Source of the DNA: Cristatella mucedo
Lineage: Eukaryota; Bryozoa; Phylactolaemata; Cristatellidae
DNA length: 64,000 bases
Direction: 5' to 3'
Assembly (NCBI GenBank): GCA_009760855.2
Contig: WPIO01000002.1
Coordinates: 1,705,501-1,769,500 of the forward strand
Position numbers and translations under genes: made by a program. Position 1 is the stretch's first letter, and each line of letters begins with the position of its first letter. The notes under the pieces are model-generated. The model did not search any database. It worked only from the letters and a program-made list of their open reading frames with translations, and was not told where the DNA came from. Below are positions 48,435 to 60,528 of this stretch, in pieces.

Positions 48435-50258
48435 GCTGCTGGCTGCTTCTGCCTGCCACTGCCTGCTGCTACTGTGAAAAAGTGCTCACAGTCTGGCCAG
48501 ATCCACTACGTTTAGGGAGTAGATTCCATTAACAATAGCAGGAAATCAAATACCTTTGACTGCCATAAGCCTTAGTTTCGTGCGAGTCGGTGGTTGCAGG
48601 GCAGCCTGCTTCTTGTCCCAGTAGATCCTCAGTCTAGCCGGTCACGTCACCAGCGTAGCTAGCGTTCGACTGCTGCCTGTACCTGTATCCTGCCTGGCCG
48701 CTCCTTGCGTGGCTCTGATTCTCCCCGACGTGTGCAGGATGTGCTGCTGCTGCTTCGTCCAATCATTTTAATGGCCCTAACGTTTGCTGTCCACCTCAAG
48801 GCATTTTGAAAACCAGAGAGCTTTCCGTGTAAATTTAGTATCCAAGCTAGTCTGTCGAATTCTCTGTGGAGTGGAAGTCTAGGCATCTTTGCCAAAGCCC
48901 GTATGTCGAGTGGTAACAGTCCCGTGATGTTCTGGGTTTTTAGCCTCTAGCTTTTAATACACTACATATCGCCCACTGCTGGCTGCCTCATGACTGGCGC
49001 AGAGTACTGAAGTAGCAAAAAATCATCGTGTGTACACTTAGCATGTTAATTTGAAGCTATTTGAAGGTGAATGAGGCTGCCTGCTGAATAGTATGCTTAG
49101 TCGGTGGCACTATGTACTACTTTGAGCCTCCATCCGCCCTAGATTTTTTATGAAGCGACGTCTTTAAATCCGGTTTGCTGTACTTGATTTCATAGTAAAT
49201 GTATGCACTTATGGCTGCCACTTGTTAGCTTGCCAAGTCAAGTTGTGCATAGATTTCTTTTGAAAGGCTATGTGAGCCTGAATTGCAACGATAGGAGGCT
49301 GTCGAACGTTGAATTCCGTGCTAATACATGAGAGAGATATGATTATTTATGCCCCCCCCTTTCTGCTGGCCTGTCGTATTGGATTGCATGGGCATTAGGC
49401 GTTTATAATAATAGTTATAATTAAAATTTCAATAGTGCACTCAGTGAAGTAAATCTTGTTTTATGCACTACGTGTGCTTCTGTGTGCTTTTTCTTGTCTT
49501 TCTAACCACGTGTCTGTTTTTTTACTTCTGTTTAAACGGTCAACATTAGATTTGCGACTGGCGTGTCTAGCAGGGCCCCATCCTCGGTTCAAGGTGGCTG
49601 CTTGGGTCTAGAAGCCTCAGAGGCTTAAGGAACCAATACCCCTATTCTTTATGCAGGCAGGCTTATGTACATTCGGTTAATTTCTGATGAACCCTAAAAG
49701 GTATTTCCTGCTGGTGGCTAGTAGTGACAGGAATCCACTCTAGCTTCACCATGTCAATAGTGCTTTAATATCACAAGTGTGCTAAGCAGGTGGCCAGCCG
49801 TGTAGAGCCAAGCATGCGACACCGAATCCCTTTACCCGCATGTGAGCCTACATTCAGATCAAACCCAACTGCATAAAAGAAAATAAATCGACAGATTCAC
49901 GATCCTTCTTTAGTGACATTAAATCCGTAGGATTGACCATTTTTAGTCCAAAAATGAGTTACAATGAAATACAAAGCAATTGTGCTGAATAACTGTACTA
50001 CCAATAACCCAAAAAGATACATAAGCCACAGCAGAGGGGGACTGTCCTTGGCGGTCCTTAAACACGTGTTCAGCTGCATGTAAGCATTTAGCTGGTAAAT
50101 AAAAGGACTGTTTTAACAGACTGTTTTGATTGATGACACCAAGTAAACTATTTTTTACTAAGTAATAAGAGTTATTTTCTAATTGCTAATGCCTCAGAAA
50201 TAGAGAAAATTGCTACTTTTAGTGACAAATTTAGCTTTTTGTGACCAGGACATTGAAA
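48435..50258. other. 3' flank of copine gene 1
   Basis: It should begin with the 3' UTR. A first clear AATAAA on the plus strand appears only at about 49882. I recognise no further gene or mobile element before the LINE at 50262. Confidence 0.4.
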
Positions 50259-50261
50259 TTA

Positions 50262-51352
50262 ATAATAATAATAATAATAATATTGCACTTGATAAAGCGC
50301 CCTCAGAGAACTGAATCTCTTTCTAGACGCTTTACATTTGCTGCAGTGATATGCAATAGAATAGTAATTAAAATCATGCTTGAAAACAAACAAAATGAAT
50401 AATATGGTTAGGGGTGACATGCACAGGGTCAGCATGCAAATGTGGTTAGTGGCAGCATGCACAGTGTCAGCACGCATAAGCACATCAAGGACGAATCACA
50501 GGGACCTACTAAATGCTGTCCTAAATAGGTGTTTTTAAGTTTCTTTTAAATGTGGTCAGGTCATGGGATGTTCTGACGCAGGTCGGGAGGGAGTTCCAGG
50601 CTTTGGGAGCATACGAGCTAAATGCACGGTCTCCAAAGGATTTAAGGTTTGTACGAGGTATTTCCAGACTGTTGGATTCCGAGAAGCGGGTGGTACGATG
50701 CTTGGCCTGATGGGGTAGTATATCTGAAAGATAGGCTGGAGCCATAGAATGAAGAGACCTAAAAGTGAGCGACAAAACCTTGAAGTCAATCCGTTGCCTT
50801 ACTCGTAGCCAGTGCAGGTCGGCGAGAAGTGGAGTAATGTGGCAACTGCGACGCTCACGACAGACAAGCCTACCAGCAGAGTTTTGCACCAGCTGCAATC
50901 GCCTGATCGCACATGCTGGTAGGCCAGTAAGCAGTGAGTTGCAGAAGTCGAGACGGGATGTCACGAATGCATGGACCAACTTGGACGTGGTATCCTTATC
51001 TAAACAAGCCCTAATTTTAGCAATGTTATGAAGCTGAAAATAGGCAGATTTGACTGTGGAGCTGATGTGGTCGTCTAACGAGAGGTCGCTTTGGAATATG
51101 ACACCTAGATTTCGAGCTGATTCAACTGGAGATATGCTGGCACAGCCAATTTTGAAAGTCAGCCTTTCCAATTTCTGAATCACACTGGGTTTGCCCATAA
51201 CTAGTAAGTTAGTTTTATCATCGTTTAGTTTTAGAAAATTTGCTGCCATCCATGTGCGGATGTCATAAATGCATGCAGCAAGTGAGTTGAGAGAATTTGA
51301 GGTGCTCGAAGGCTGGGAGGGATCAAAGCAAAGGTACAACTGAGTGTCTTTT
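50262..51352 (-). mobile_element. LINE-A, 5'-truncated copy with an intact 272-codon RT C-terminal frame
   Basis: The minus-strand frame 51339-50521 is unbroken. It reads MAANFLKLNDDKTNLLVMGK, ESARNLGVIFQSDLSLDDHI, SRLDFCNSLLTGLPACAIRR, and PKAWNSLPTCVRTS. Then comes a 3' UTR ending in the hairpin and an ATT tail at 50262-50283. Sequence upstream of the YADD region is missing (5' truncation at about 51346), as is typical of target-primed insertion. AAATTA on both sides may be a short target duplication. It is highly similar to the copy at 62292. Confidence 0.93.
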
Positions 51353-51489
51353 TTAAATTAACCCCTTTTTGATGTGAATACTAATAACGCTGCATCGCGT
51401 GTTCACTTTCAGTCAGAAAAAACCGCAGGTGAATCAAAATTAACATGTATTACTGTGAAATCATACAAAATTGAACTCTCAAAATGGCT

Positions 51490-52250
51490 AAAAAATTGAG
51501 GGGATCTATATTTGCATCTTTACTGCGAATCGCTTTCTCAAAGACGTCCCCAAGAATAGTCGCTCATCATGTTTTTGTTATACTATCCCTGGCAAGTACA
51601 TTCAAGGTCCAGTATATCCTGGTGAATGTTCGTGCCTTGCTCCTGTAAGTAAGATCCCGTGTTCTGGATTTTTCAAGATGAGCATCAAGAACCCGGACTT
51701 TGAGGGACACTGCATTCCATATTGGCATAGATCTTTATTTGAGCCTGAATCAGCTCTTGACTTTCAGCCTTGTGACTGCCCGAAAAGCCGCGAACCATTG
51801 CAACAAAACTGCTCCAAGCTGCTTTCTCCATCCTGTTCCATCTTCTTGGCTAATTTGCGTCACTCTATGATCTCAATCTGTGGTCCGATAAAGATACCAG
51901 CTGTGACCTTTGCCTCTGGTATCTGTAGAAATGCATATTGAAGGTAATTGAAAGAAGTTGACTCATCGTTATCTAGAGCCCAGATGAATTGCATAAGACA
52001 ACTTGATGTGCGGATGTGACATCAGCACCTTCTGAGAGACTACCAGTAGCGCCCACACTTGATGTTGTTATTTCCTGCAGAGAACTTGGTTCACTGTAGC
52101 CTGTTCCATTTATGATAGTGCGACTTGGTGGCCTGGCTGTCTCATAGACAAAGAAAACAATGACACTTCGTGAAGCCACCTTGGAGGCCCATCCATTATG
52201 ACACTCTTTTGAAGTCTCCAATGACCTCCCTGCCTTAATCGCCATGCTTC
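51490..52250 (-). pseudogene. Decayed gene of an uncharacterised invertebrate family (HQDI / MMSDY motifs)
   Basis: On the minus strand, about 51970-51880 reads LQIPEAKVTAGIFIGPQI. Then about 51650-51610 reads EQGTNIHQDI, and about 51580-51540 reads NMMSDYSWGRL, with stops between. I recall a widespread invertebrate family of unknown function with the order GIFxGPQI, EEQGERFHQDI, MMxDYxW, often multicopy and perhaps transposon-derived; the match rests on memory. The frame is broken in several places, so it is not functional. Confidence 0.5.
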
Positions 52251-52559
52251 AGGGCACTCAGGAACATCTTGACACTGGTTCAAAGTCTCTGTTAAATTAT
52301 TTCCAGATTACACTGCTGTGACTTAGTAACGGCAGTGCTGCCAAAGAATGTTTAGGTTCTAAACTTGGTGCCGACTACGGCTGTCGGTTGGGTCTTTAAG
52401 TCCAAGAAATTCAATCGCCAGTCTCCATTGCTAAAAGAGCCGCATTGACTCCGGATTTATTAGGATTACAAAGAAAATTTCTAGCGGATTCCTCAAGGTC
52501 TGTCAAAGCCTAACGCTAAAATATCCTGATGAACTGGTGCAACAGTTTAAAAATTGCCC

Positions 52560-52925
52560 TTTTACTTAATTAAAGACTTGGTATATAGCAATCCGTCATC
52601 CGGCGAACCTTCAAAGTACTCCTGGCAGGTCTTTCTTTCCACTGCCTATACGCTTCTTCTGGCCGATGTCGTCGCCCAACAAGATCTTGGCTTCCATTTC
52701 TACGCCGTCAGCTCTACTCATCTTTCGACTCCTCCCAGTCTTGGTCACCATTCGACTCACTTAGGTCCGTTGCTGCCTGCGAATTCGACATTCGCAATGG
52801 GATGGCCACTAACTTCCCGAGTCTTAGCTACGATAAGACCAACCTAATTCTTATGAAAAAGCCTAACCTCACCGCTGAGCTGGAAGACCTCACCCTCAAG
52901 ATTGGTTCATCTATTAGTGATAACA
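52560..52925 (+). mobile_element. LINE-A RT relic
   Basis: It reads FLSTAYTLLLADVVAQQDLG and FHFYAVSS (compare FHFYADDT), then after a frame change YDKTNLILMKKPNL and ELEDLTLKIGSS. The catalytic YADD is destroyed. Confidence 0.75.
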
Positions 52926-53229
52926 GTATTAGGCGGTTTGTGCTTTGTGCGCCTGCTGATTTCGTAATTAGTGCGAATGCCTGAGCTTCGGCTCACGATA
53001 AAGCGATTGGCAGAGCTCCCGTGTCCTGTCCGGGTTATTCCCTTATTCCAAAATATTGCTCGACCCCGGAACAATCCCCATCTCAGGGTTATTTCCCACT
53101 CCGTGTTATTGCACGAAGACTGAGGGCATTTATAAATGAGCTGCGAGAGGAATAAAGGTAATATTTTCTCGCTGCTTCGGCCAAGCTTCCGCGAGACTCC
53201 ACTAGATCTGCCGCTGCCGGAGCCGGAGA

Positions 53230-54000
53230 ACCGCTTCACTTGTATACCGCCTTAGGAGAACTTAAATTGCCATCTAGGTGCTGTACGACTCGCTGCAAGA
53301 GAATCGATACCCAAGGTTTAGCGGCGCGCACGGTAATATGCATGCGAAACCAAACAATTATCGTGCTTAGGCCAGCATGCTAAAGCAAGCATGGCGACAC
53401 TCTCTGTCACGCGACACAGCGACACGCTCTGGCTAGTAACAGCACTGAATTATATACAGGTATGCACACAGAGCATCTCGAAGTAATAACATGACAAAGC
53501 AGTTTACTGTGGATAAGGAAAAGCTGATCGGAACAAATGCGTCCTGAGACGCTATTAAAAGGCTGAAAACTGGGAGCTGGTAGCTGTCGTATCCGGAAGC
53601 GAGCTCCAGACTTTCGGTGCATACGAGCTGAAGGCTCGGTAACCAAAGATTTCAATTTAGTGCTCGGTACGGCGAGGTGACCGGGTGCTGAGGAGTGGAC
53701 GGTGCGAAAGCACTCTGGAGGAGCATCATCGGGGTCGGATAAGTAGGTTGATGCCAGCGAGTGAAGTAACCTGTAAGCCAGACTGAGGACATTGAAATTA
53801 ATTTGTTGTCTGATGGGGAGCCAGTGAAGTTCGGGCAGATGTGGTTCGGTGCGGCAGCTATGCCGTTGACGATAGACCAGAGAAACGCGTGAGTTGTATG
53901 CGTTTTACACCAGTTACTGATTATCGGAGGTACCGGCGGGGAGTCCTGCGTCAAAGGAATTGCAATAATCTTGGCCCGATATCCTAAATAAAATAAAATC
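53230..54000 (-). mobile_element. Diverged LINE 3' half
   Basis: It starts with a degraded family 3' end (CTTAGGAGAACTTAAATTGC). At the nucleotide level it parallels the C-terminal domain of LINE-A: GAGCTCCAGACTTTCGGTGC, ATACGAGCTGAAGGCTCGGT, and GGGGAGCCAGTGAAGTTCGG. It is more CpG-rich than the other copies and may be a separate subfamily. Confidence 0.65.
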
Positions 54001-55154
54001 AGGGCGTACTTGGACAAGCCTATGACAGCCAAACTAGTTAACGAGTTTTACTTCCAGATTAGTGCTATTCTCTTTATTCCCGATCTGTGCCTTTTATCGT
54101 CACGACGCTTTACTAAGAGTGAAGCTCATCTGGCTGATTTTGTAATAAATATGAGAATAATGAAGAGTATATAATAGCCACAATACCTATATGAGAAAAA
54201 ATTTAGAAACGCAAGCAGAATACTATCACGGAACAAAATTGTCGCGGGTAAACGACATTAAAAAGGAAACTCTGCCTAATTTTAAGGCTGGATTGTTATT
54301 ACTGCTCAAGTAAAAAAGATACTGCAACCGCCGTTTCATTACTGGTCTCTGCTCAAGTGATCGAATCTTAATTTTTATCAAATGCTGTAAGAATGATTTG
54401 AAACCACAAAATATTGGAAGCCGACGATCAATCGCCGAGAATTATTGTACAACGGTGACAGAATTCCGAGCCAAATTTCACCTGCACATTTTTTGACATT
54501 GCAACTTCGTGTAAAATCACGGTTCTTTCAGCCAGTTGGCTGCTTGCCTTTTCTTGTTCTCGCTCTGTCGCTGTACTACTAGGCTATACTACACTGTCGT
54601 GAAATAGAGCAGGCTTCCAGCTCTACTTTCAGGGCTACAGCTCGTTGTCTGAGGTGGCTAACTGCCCTGTCGATCGCATCGCAAGCGGCGTCTTTTGCGG
54701 AGCTCCCGAAAAGAACATGTCGGATTCACGAGCCTGCGTGGAAGCAAGGATTGGTCGGGAATCCCGATTTTCTAGTTAGCCAGCCAACCAACGGCTCGCC
54801 GGTCTGCGTGGTGGCTTTTCGAGACGAGTGACTAGCTTTACTCGAGTTCCGTACGCTGTCAGTCTGGAACGAGTTGTTCCAGCCGTGGGTGCGACCACAG
54901 CGGGCTAACCAGGAGGCGGGTGAAAGGAGGGCAACGGGGGGGGGGAGGGGTGGTGGGGGCGTCAAGTGAAATCGCTGCAGAGGAGACTCTCGGTGTGCAA
55001 ACCTAGAGCGAGAAAGACGGATCGGCCTTTTCGATTCATCCCCGTGCATCTGCGAGTCTCCGGCGCTTGCCTCTGCTGTTGACTCCTGCCTCAGTTCAGG
55101 CTCTGCTTCTTCACGGAATCGGCATTTCAGACGGGCGCCGGCCTCTTTAATAGA
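54001..55154. other. No recognised feature
   Basis: AT-rich on the left, GC-rich from about 54600, with a G-rich run at 54937-54960. No supportable exon. Confidence 0.3.
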
Positions 55155-55330
55155 TAATAATAATGCATTTTTAGAGCGCCCTCAGAGAACTGAATCTTTC
55201 TCTAGGCACTTTGCAGATGCTGCGCATAAAAAAAACATGACCAAATGCTTGATGGTAACATCCGCAAGCAGCAGGCGTAGCGAAGGCAGGTACGTGCACA
55301 TGAAGGACGAATCGCAAAGACCCACCAAAT
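55155..55330 (-). mobile_element. LINE-A 3' UTR fragment
   Basis: AATAATAATGCATTTTTAGA, GCGCCCTCAGAGAACTGAAT, then a diverged UTR ending ACCCACCAAATGCTG. No coding part. Confidence 0.8.
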
Positions 55331-56086
55331 GCTGATAGATGGTTGATCGGGCTGCTGGCTTGTCTGAGTTGAGAAGTACAGCAGTTATTCGGGCCAAAAC
55401 TTAGCTTATAACCTCGGTCTACAACTGATGACTGGACAACCAGATGAAGCCTTTCGCAGGAGGTTTGCTAAACGCCTTTTCTTTCTGTTTCACCTCAAAA
55501 TTTATATTAGCCCCTGCAGGACAGAAAATTAAGAACCGCCTCTTAGGAAGCCACAATCTCACCAGATCATCTTAAGCAAGTTAAGCCACTTTAACATAAT
55601 TTACTCGTCAGGGATCTGAAAGTGCCACCGGAGTAGAGATAAATCACTAGAACGTTTTTCAGTGTCCAGCTGAAATGTATAGCGACTTTCATACGGGCAT
55701 CAGCCGCTTACTTACATGACTACTTCCTATCAGGACACCAGGCCTGCTCGTACGCACATGAGTATGAATATCCGAGTCTTTAAATCTTGAAATGGTCTAG
55801 AATCCGAATCCTCTTGCCAAAAAGTACTTTATTTTGCTGTTGCCGAAGCCGCTGTCAAGCCGCTGCAAGGCTACCTAAAGCTGGTTTGCTGCTTTTTAAT
55901 TGCCATGCAGCTTGAAGTGTGCACTGTCTGGAGAAATCTGAGTTGGCTGGAGACTAGTTCTGGTGAGACATCAGACTTGATCGCAAGCTATAAGTTAGGC
56001 GAGTAATCGCAATAGCTCGAATGGCCAGATGCGTGTCCACTATATAAAAAATACACGAATTTATTGATTTTTCACCATCATTACCA
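55331..56086. other. No recognised feature
   Basis: No exon or repeat that I can support. Confidence 0.3.
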
Positions 56087-56087
56087 G

Positions 56088-56226
56088 GTGTCTTTTTCAC
56101 TACTTTGATTGGAAGAGCTCTGTCTATCCTCTTGCAGAATCCGATAGATCTATTACTTTGACCCAGCTAAGCGTAGACACATCGGATGAGGATGGCTTCA
56201 AGAAAAAGTGCTTTGAAAAGCTTTAA
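56088..56226 (+). other. Possible unassigned exon or coding relic
   Basis: It follows an acceptor-like ATTACCAG and reads CLFHYFDWKSSVYPLAESDR, then ITLTQLSVDTSDEDG and KKKCFEKL before TAA. The composition looks protein-like (acidic SDEDG, then a basic tail), but I do not recognise the family. It could be the 3' exon of a gene starting upstream or a transposase relic. Confidence 0.25.
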
Positions 56227-57257
56227 GACGAAGATGAAGACTGCATTAATGCTTCCGGTGAGGATGCAAGGTGTGCAGACATGCATTTTAGCAGAGTGAC
56301 GACAATTACTGAAGTACCGTCTCTTAAATTGCAGTCTGATTGATTAAAGTGTTGTGGTATGCTCGAGGCTGCTACATTGGATTCCGTAGCCTGATGAGAC
56401 ATGGGGACGTGCATAAACACCCTCCCACCTCTCCCCGGGTTGGCATTTCTCAGTGTTTGGACTCCACGTATGAAGCGCTGGTCACATGCAGTGCATAACT
56501 TTCGGGAGAGAAGCGCCCAACGGGCCAGAACCCTACCGTTAGATTGGCTGAAAGGTCAGGGCCCGGTTGCAAGAGCCATTCAAGACCCCTGTTTCCGAGA
56601 ATACTCCCCGAAGCCACCAATGGAAGCTCGAAGCCCCTCCTGATGGACTAGTACGTGGCACATGATCTGCTCTAATCTGCACTGCTTTTGCGTACGTTTC
56701 AGGCACATATTCTTTTCAGGCTTCACTTGCCTCAATTCTAGAGAGATAGGATGTGTACGAGTGTTAACGTGCTCACAGGATCCGAAGCCTACGGAACTTG
56801 TCTGTGGTTCACAGTCGATAGTCGGCTGCTTTCGCCATCGGTTTTTTAGCTGCATCCCAGTCATCGCGAGTTGGCAGTGTTCTTTTTTCTTATAGTATTC
56901 GCGCGGCTTGTGGAAGGGTTAGCGTCTGTCTCACATTGCGGTGCTCACACCCCATGCGTTTTGCTTGTGATTTAAATTGCGGTGGCTGAATAGTCGCCAC
57001 AAGTAGTTCGAACAAAGTGCTGCTACTTCATTTTGTTGCTTTTCTTTTGCTTACCTGCACATACCTGCACAGGAAAGTTAGGATGCCACTGAATAAAATA
57101 GCTATCATTCCGATCTGTGAGCGTAGCATGTGCATCTTGTGATCGTACTAAGAATGTGTGAGAACAAGAAAATAAAGCCTGGGTAGTGCGTGTTTAGGTT
57201 ACGAAAAACAAGCATTTCCCGAATCCAATACTTTTTTCCTTGTTGGAATGTAAGCAT
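56227..57257. other. No recognised feature
   Basis: No gene or mobile element that I can support. Confidence 0.3.
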
Positions 57258-57550
57258 AATAGTAATGATAATAATAACACACTTAATAAAGCTCCCTCAG
57301 AGACTCGATCTCTTTATAGGCTCTTTACATATGCTGCAAAGGAAGCATGATTGAATGGTTAGTAGTAGCATGTGAAATAGCAACAACAAGAATAACGTGG
57401 TTAGGGGTGACATGCACAGGGTCAGCATGCAAATGTGGTTAGTGACAGCAAGCACAGTGTCAGCACACATAAGCACATGAAGGACGAACCACAGGGACCC
57501 ACTAAATGCTGTCATAAGTAGGTGCGTTTTAAATTTCTTTTCAAGCATGC
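57258..57550 (-). mobile_element. LINE-A 3' UTR fragment
   Basis: Tail GATAATAATAACAC, hairpin region (AAAGCTCCCTCAGAGACTCG), then the UTR words GTGACATGCACAGGGTCAGC and GTCAGCACACATAAGCACAT shared with 50400-50500 and 62450-62520. It stops near the end of the coding frame. Confidence 0.88.
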
Positions 57551-58181
57551 ACGAAGAAGTGAATATTTAATTAATGTAACAGGGTACACGTCAGGAAGAG
57601 ATTTGTTTTAGCGCCAACGACTTCCGTGCAGTTGCTAGTTCATCGACTAGATGCCTGAATGCTCGTCGCTGTAGCAGACTAAAATTACAAGAACATCGCT
57701 GCTGGCCGCCTGCCTTGCAATGCGCTAAAGGGCATTTCGATAGCACGAGTCAACGATTAGCTGACCCAGGTGTGTGAAACAAAGCAGAGCATTCGCTTAT
57801 AACTCATAGCACATGTTTTATATCTCCTCGGCCCATTCCTACTCTAAAGCCTTGGTTTAGACGGCGAGTCTTGCTTCCTATCTACTCGAGTCTTCGGTGT
57901 GTAAGTCACAAATACCGTGGGGGCGGTCCAGACTTAGGAAAAGACTTTGCGAAGACTCAGCAGCCAAACCAGTTTTACTTTTTCAGCCAAAACTTAGCAA
58001 GTGACCAATCACCGAATCGTTGCCAAGCTAACTGCCTTGCTTAGCAAGGAAGCCCAACTTGACCGGCGAAATCCCTGATGCGTTCCTAGCTAGTCGCTGT
58101 TTATGGGACATAATGATTAAGACTCAGATTTTGAGGTGGCAAGCGGTATAGGCTACAGCGCACAGGCTTCATTCTACCAAT
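57551..58181. other. No recognised feature
   Basis: No gene or mobile element that I can support. Confidence 0.3.
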
Positions 58182-58240
58182 AATACACTTGATAAAGCGC
58201 CCTCAGAGAACTCAATCTCTTTCTAGGCGCTGAACATTTA
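58182..58240 (-). mobile_element. LINE-A 3' terminal hairpin fragment
   Basis: AATACACTTGATAAAGCGCC and CTCAGAGAACTCAATCTC then TTTCTAGGCGCTGAACATTT: only about 60 bases of the 3' end are present. Confidence 0.8.
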
Positions 58241-58557
58241 GAGAAATGCCTTTGTTATCCCATGAACGCCCAGTGGGCTGAGCTAGTAGGTTGCCAGGCT
58301 AGGAGCAAGAGTGCCGTCTAAACCTCGCACCAACCGGAAGACAGTAGTAAGACTCGAGTAGGTAGGAAGCAGGTAGGAAGCAAGAATCGCCCTCTAAACC
58401 AAGCTTCATTGAGACAGAAGCTCCGGTTCAACCAGCGTAGAGCTGAAGCATTGTGCTAAGCAGCCTAGCCTCAACTAACTGCCTGCTGGCACAAGCGGAC
58501 GCCTTTAAGGCTGAGCCTAAACCGGAACCTTTGCCACTTCTCAGCTAGGCCCTGTTC

Positions 58558-58604
58558 TAGGAGGGCGCTATACAAATGCATTATTATTATTATTATTATT
58601 ATTG
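58558..58604 (+). mobile_element. LINE or type B SINE tail with ATT repeats
   Basis: AGGAGGGCGCTATACAAATG then eight ATT units. The CTATACAAATG form resembles the type B SINE tail more than LINE-A. Confidence 0.65.
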
Positions 58605-60439
58605 CTACTAATCAATTGGCGTAGAGAGCAATACTGCAACTACAGGCTTGTCAGGCGCTTCGCCTTCCGCTCCAAGCTTCACAGTCTGTCTTTATACCGG
58701 GCCACCAGGCCTATAAGGAGTCTAGAAAAGGCGTGTATCCAGCGGCTCCCTATCAGCACGCTAGTTCCGAGTGCGGCCTGCTCGGCTGGCAGTAGACGTG
58801 GCGAGTCTCGCGGAGGAGTGAGCGGGAATTTAGGCGGCAAAGAGACTTGCCCTTTATTCCTCGGGCAGCGCATGCATACATTCATTGAGCCACGAGAGCG
58901 GGGATGTGAGTCGCCGAGTCGGGATGAAGATATGAGTCACCGTACGATGCATCTTCGGGAAATTGGCCGGAAATCGGTCGACAGCTAATAAATTAACGGC
59001 ACGACGCGGAACTCGAGTCCAATCGGAGTCGACGAAATACTGCAATCCGCCACTATCCGTTCTAATTAAGAAACAATTGACCAAAAATCGCCTGCCCGAA
59101 ACAAGATTTTCAAGTTAATGTTGTAGTAAACTTTCGTTTTAATGTACCCACCAAATCTCACGCCTTTGCTCTCCCGCGCTCTCATGCAAATGGGCTCCAA
59201 AGACGCTGGCCAGTAACGAAATCCAGCGAAATCCGTTGGAATGCACCGCAAATCCCAAGGAATGTGGCTGCACGAAGCTTCAATTTGGATTGCATATTGA
59301 CTTTACTATTTTTCTAGTGTGCCGGAAAAATTTCGCATTGTTTGATCATCTAGTCTTAACTTTGTAGCACAGCACCAGCCCGGCTCAATAGGTATAGCAT
59401 CCTGCTCCCTGCAGGAGCGGCTGATTGATGTCGGCTGGCCTGTCAACCCTATTCTCACGGCGAGTTTTTCAAGGGTAGGGCGACGCAGGCGGAGGAAGGT
59501 CGCCGCCGCGGGGGTCGGCCGACCGTGGTGGGACTGGGTGGTCGGGGGCACTTCGAACGATGGAGACGAGTAGGCCGTCCACGACAGCGATTGAAGAAAA
59601 GGAGAGAGTCAACATGGGGAGAATTCGGTGGACCCCACTGAATACGGTCGTACGGCGCCCGTGCTCGCATTGTGTGTTTTGTGCCCTTAAGGTGGGAGCG
59701 GAGTCCTAGTTCTCCAGTCAGGGTCTAGGCTCCGGTTCGGGCTCTCGTCTTATTTGGGTCGTTCCCCCACAATAGACGTATGTAGCCTAAGTGCGGGGAC
59801 GTATTCCCTCCACAAGAGTGCTTTTGCTTTTGAGAGCGTGTAAGGAGTGTGGAGATAAAACTGAGCTAGACGCGCAGCGACTTTGTGCGCTTGCGAATAA
59901 AGCTCAGTGAAATCCCCAATTTGTATGTCTCGCTTTCCGATTCACGCCGCGGACTCACGACCCCCTTTAGTGACGGTAAGTAGGTCAGGGCCAGAAACGC
60001 TCGTTTCGTGGCGGCCTGCTTATTGCGCTTAGACGCGCACCGAACGGCGCTAGGCGCTAGCTTACGCTGCTAGGTGAGCGGCTGGTTAAGCCTACTCCGC
60101 CGAGCCTTCGGCGTTACAGCTTTTTTGATTGGTCCTTCGGGCCAATCTCTGAATCAGCGCCAAGTGATAACGCCCTAGTAATTCCGAAACTGGGTGACCG
60201 GCGTGGGCGGCGGCAACTATTTTATGAAAGGCTATGCGTCATTCTTCGTAATGCCGATTTCGCAAGTCTGACTCTTACGGCGCTCATCCCCAGCGAAAGA
60301 ATCAGCTGCTGACCAGATCTCTCAAGCCGCCTTTTCGCAGGCGGAGCGCGCAACAAAAACCCGCGACACCATTGGGTGGGCGGAGTCTCGTGACCCGCCT
60401 GGCTGACCCGCGCGCATCATTTCAGCGGCGCCGCACGAA
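58605..60439. promoter_or_regulatory. GC-rich upstream region of copine gene 2, with a possible solo LTR
   Basis: CpG-rich sequence rises towards 60440, as expected of a promoter and 5' UTR for the first copine exon. Within it, 59671-59943 starts TGTGTG, contains GCGAATAAAGC at about 59896 and ends near ATTCA. That could be a solitary LTR, but I find no second copy. Minus-strand frames here look like shadows of base composition. Confidence 0.35.
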
Positions 60440-60528
60440 ATGGCCGGCACGGGTGTCTCCGGCATCGCCGCGGCCGCCGCAATGCCAGCATCGCCGCTGA
60501 CCCAAGTGGAGCTCAGCATTTCCTGCAG
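60440..60528 (+). CDS. CPNE: Copine gene 2, first coding exon
   Basis: The ATG at 60440 is preceded by CACGAA, a fair initiation context. It reads MAGTGVSGIAAAAAMPASPL then TQVELSISC and ends in AG followed by the donor GTAAGA, phase 2. VELSISC is the start of the first beta strand of the copine C2A domain. The phase is exactly that needed by a next exon starting like the one at 22098 (T-AAC-CTC). The rest of this gene must lie beyond 64000, since no further copine exon is seen. The long minus-strand frames 60322-60942 over it are composition shadows. Confidence 0.72.
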
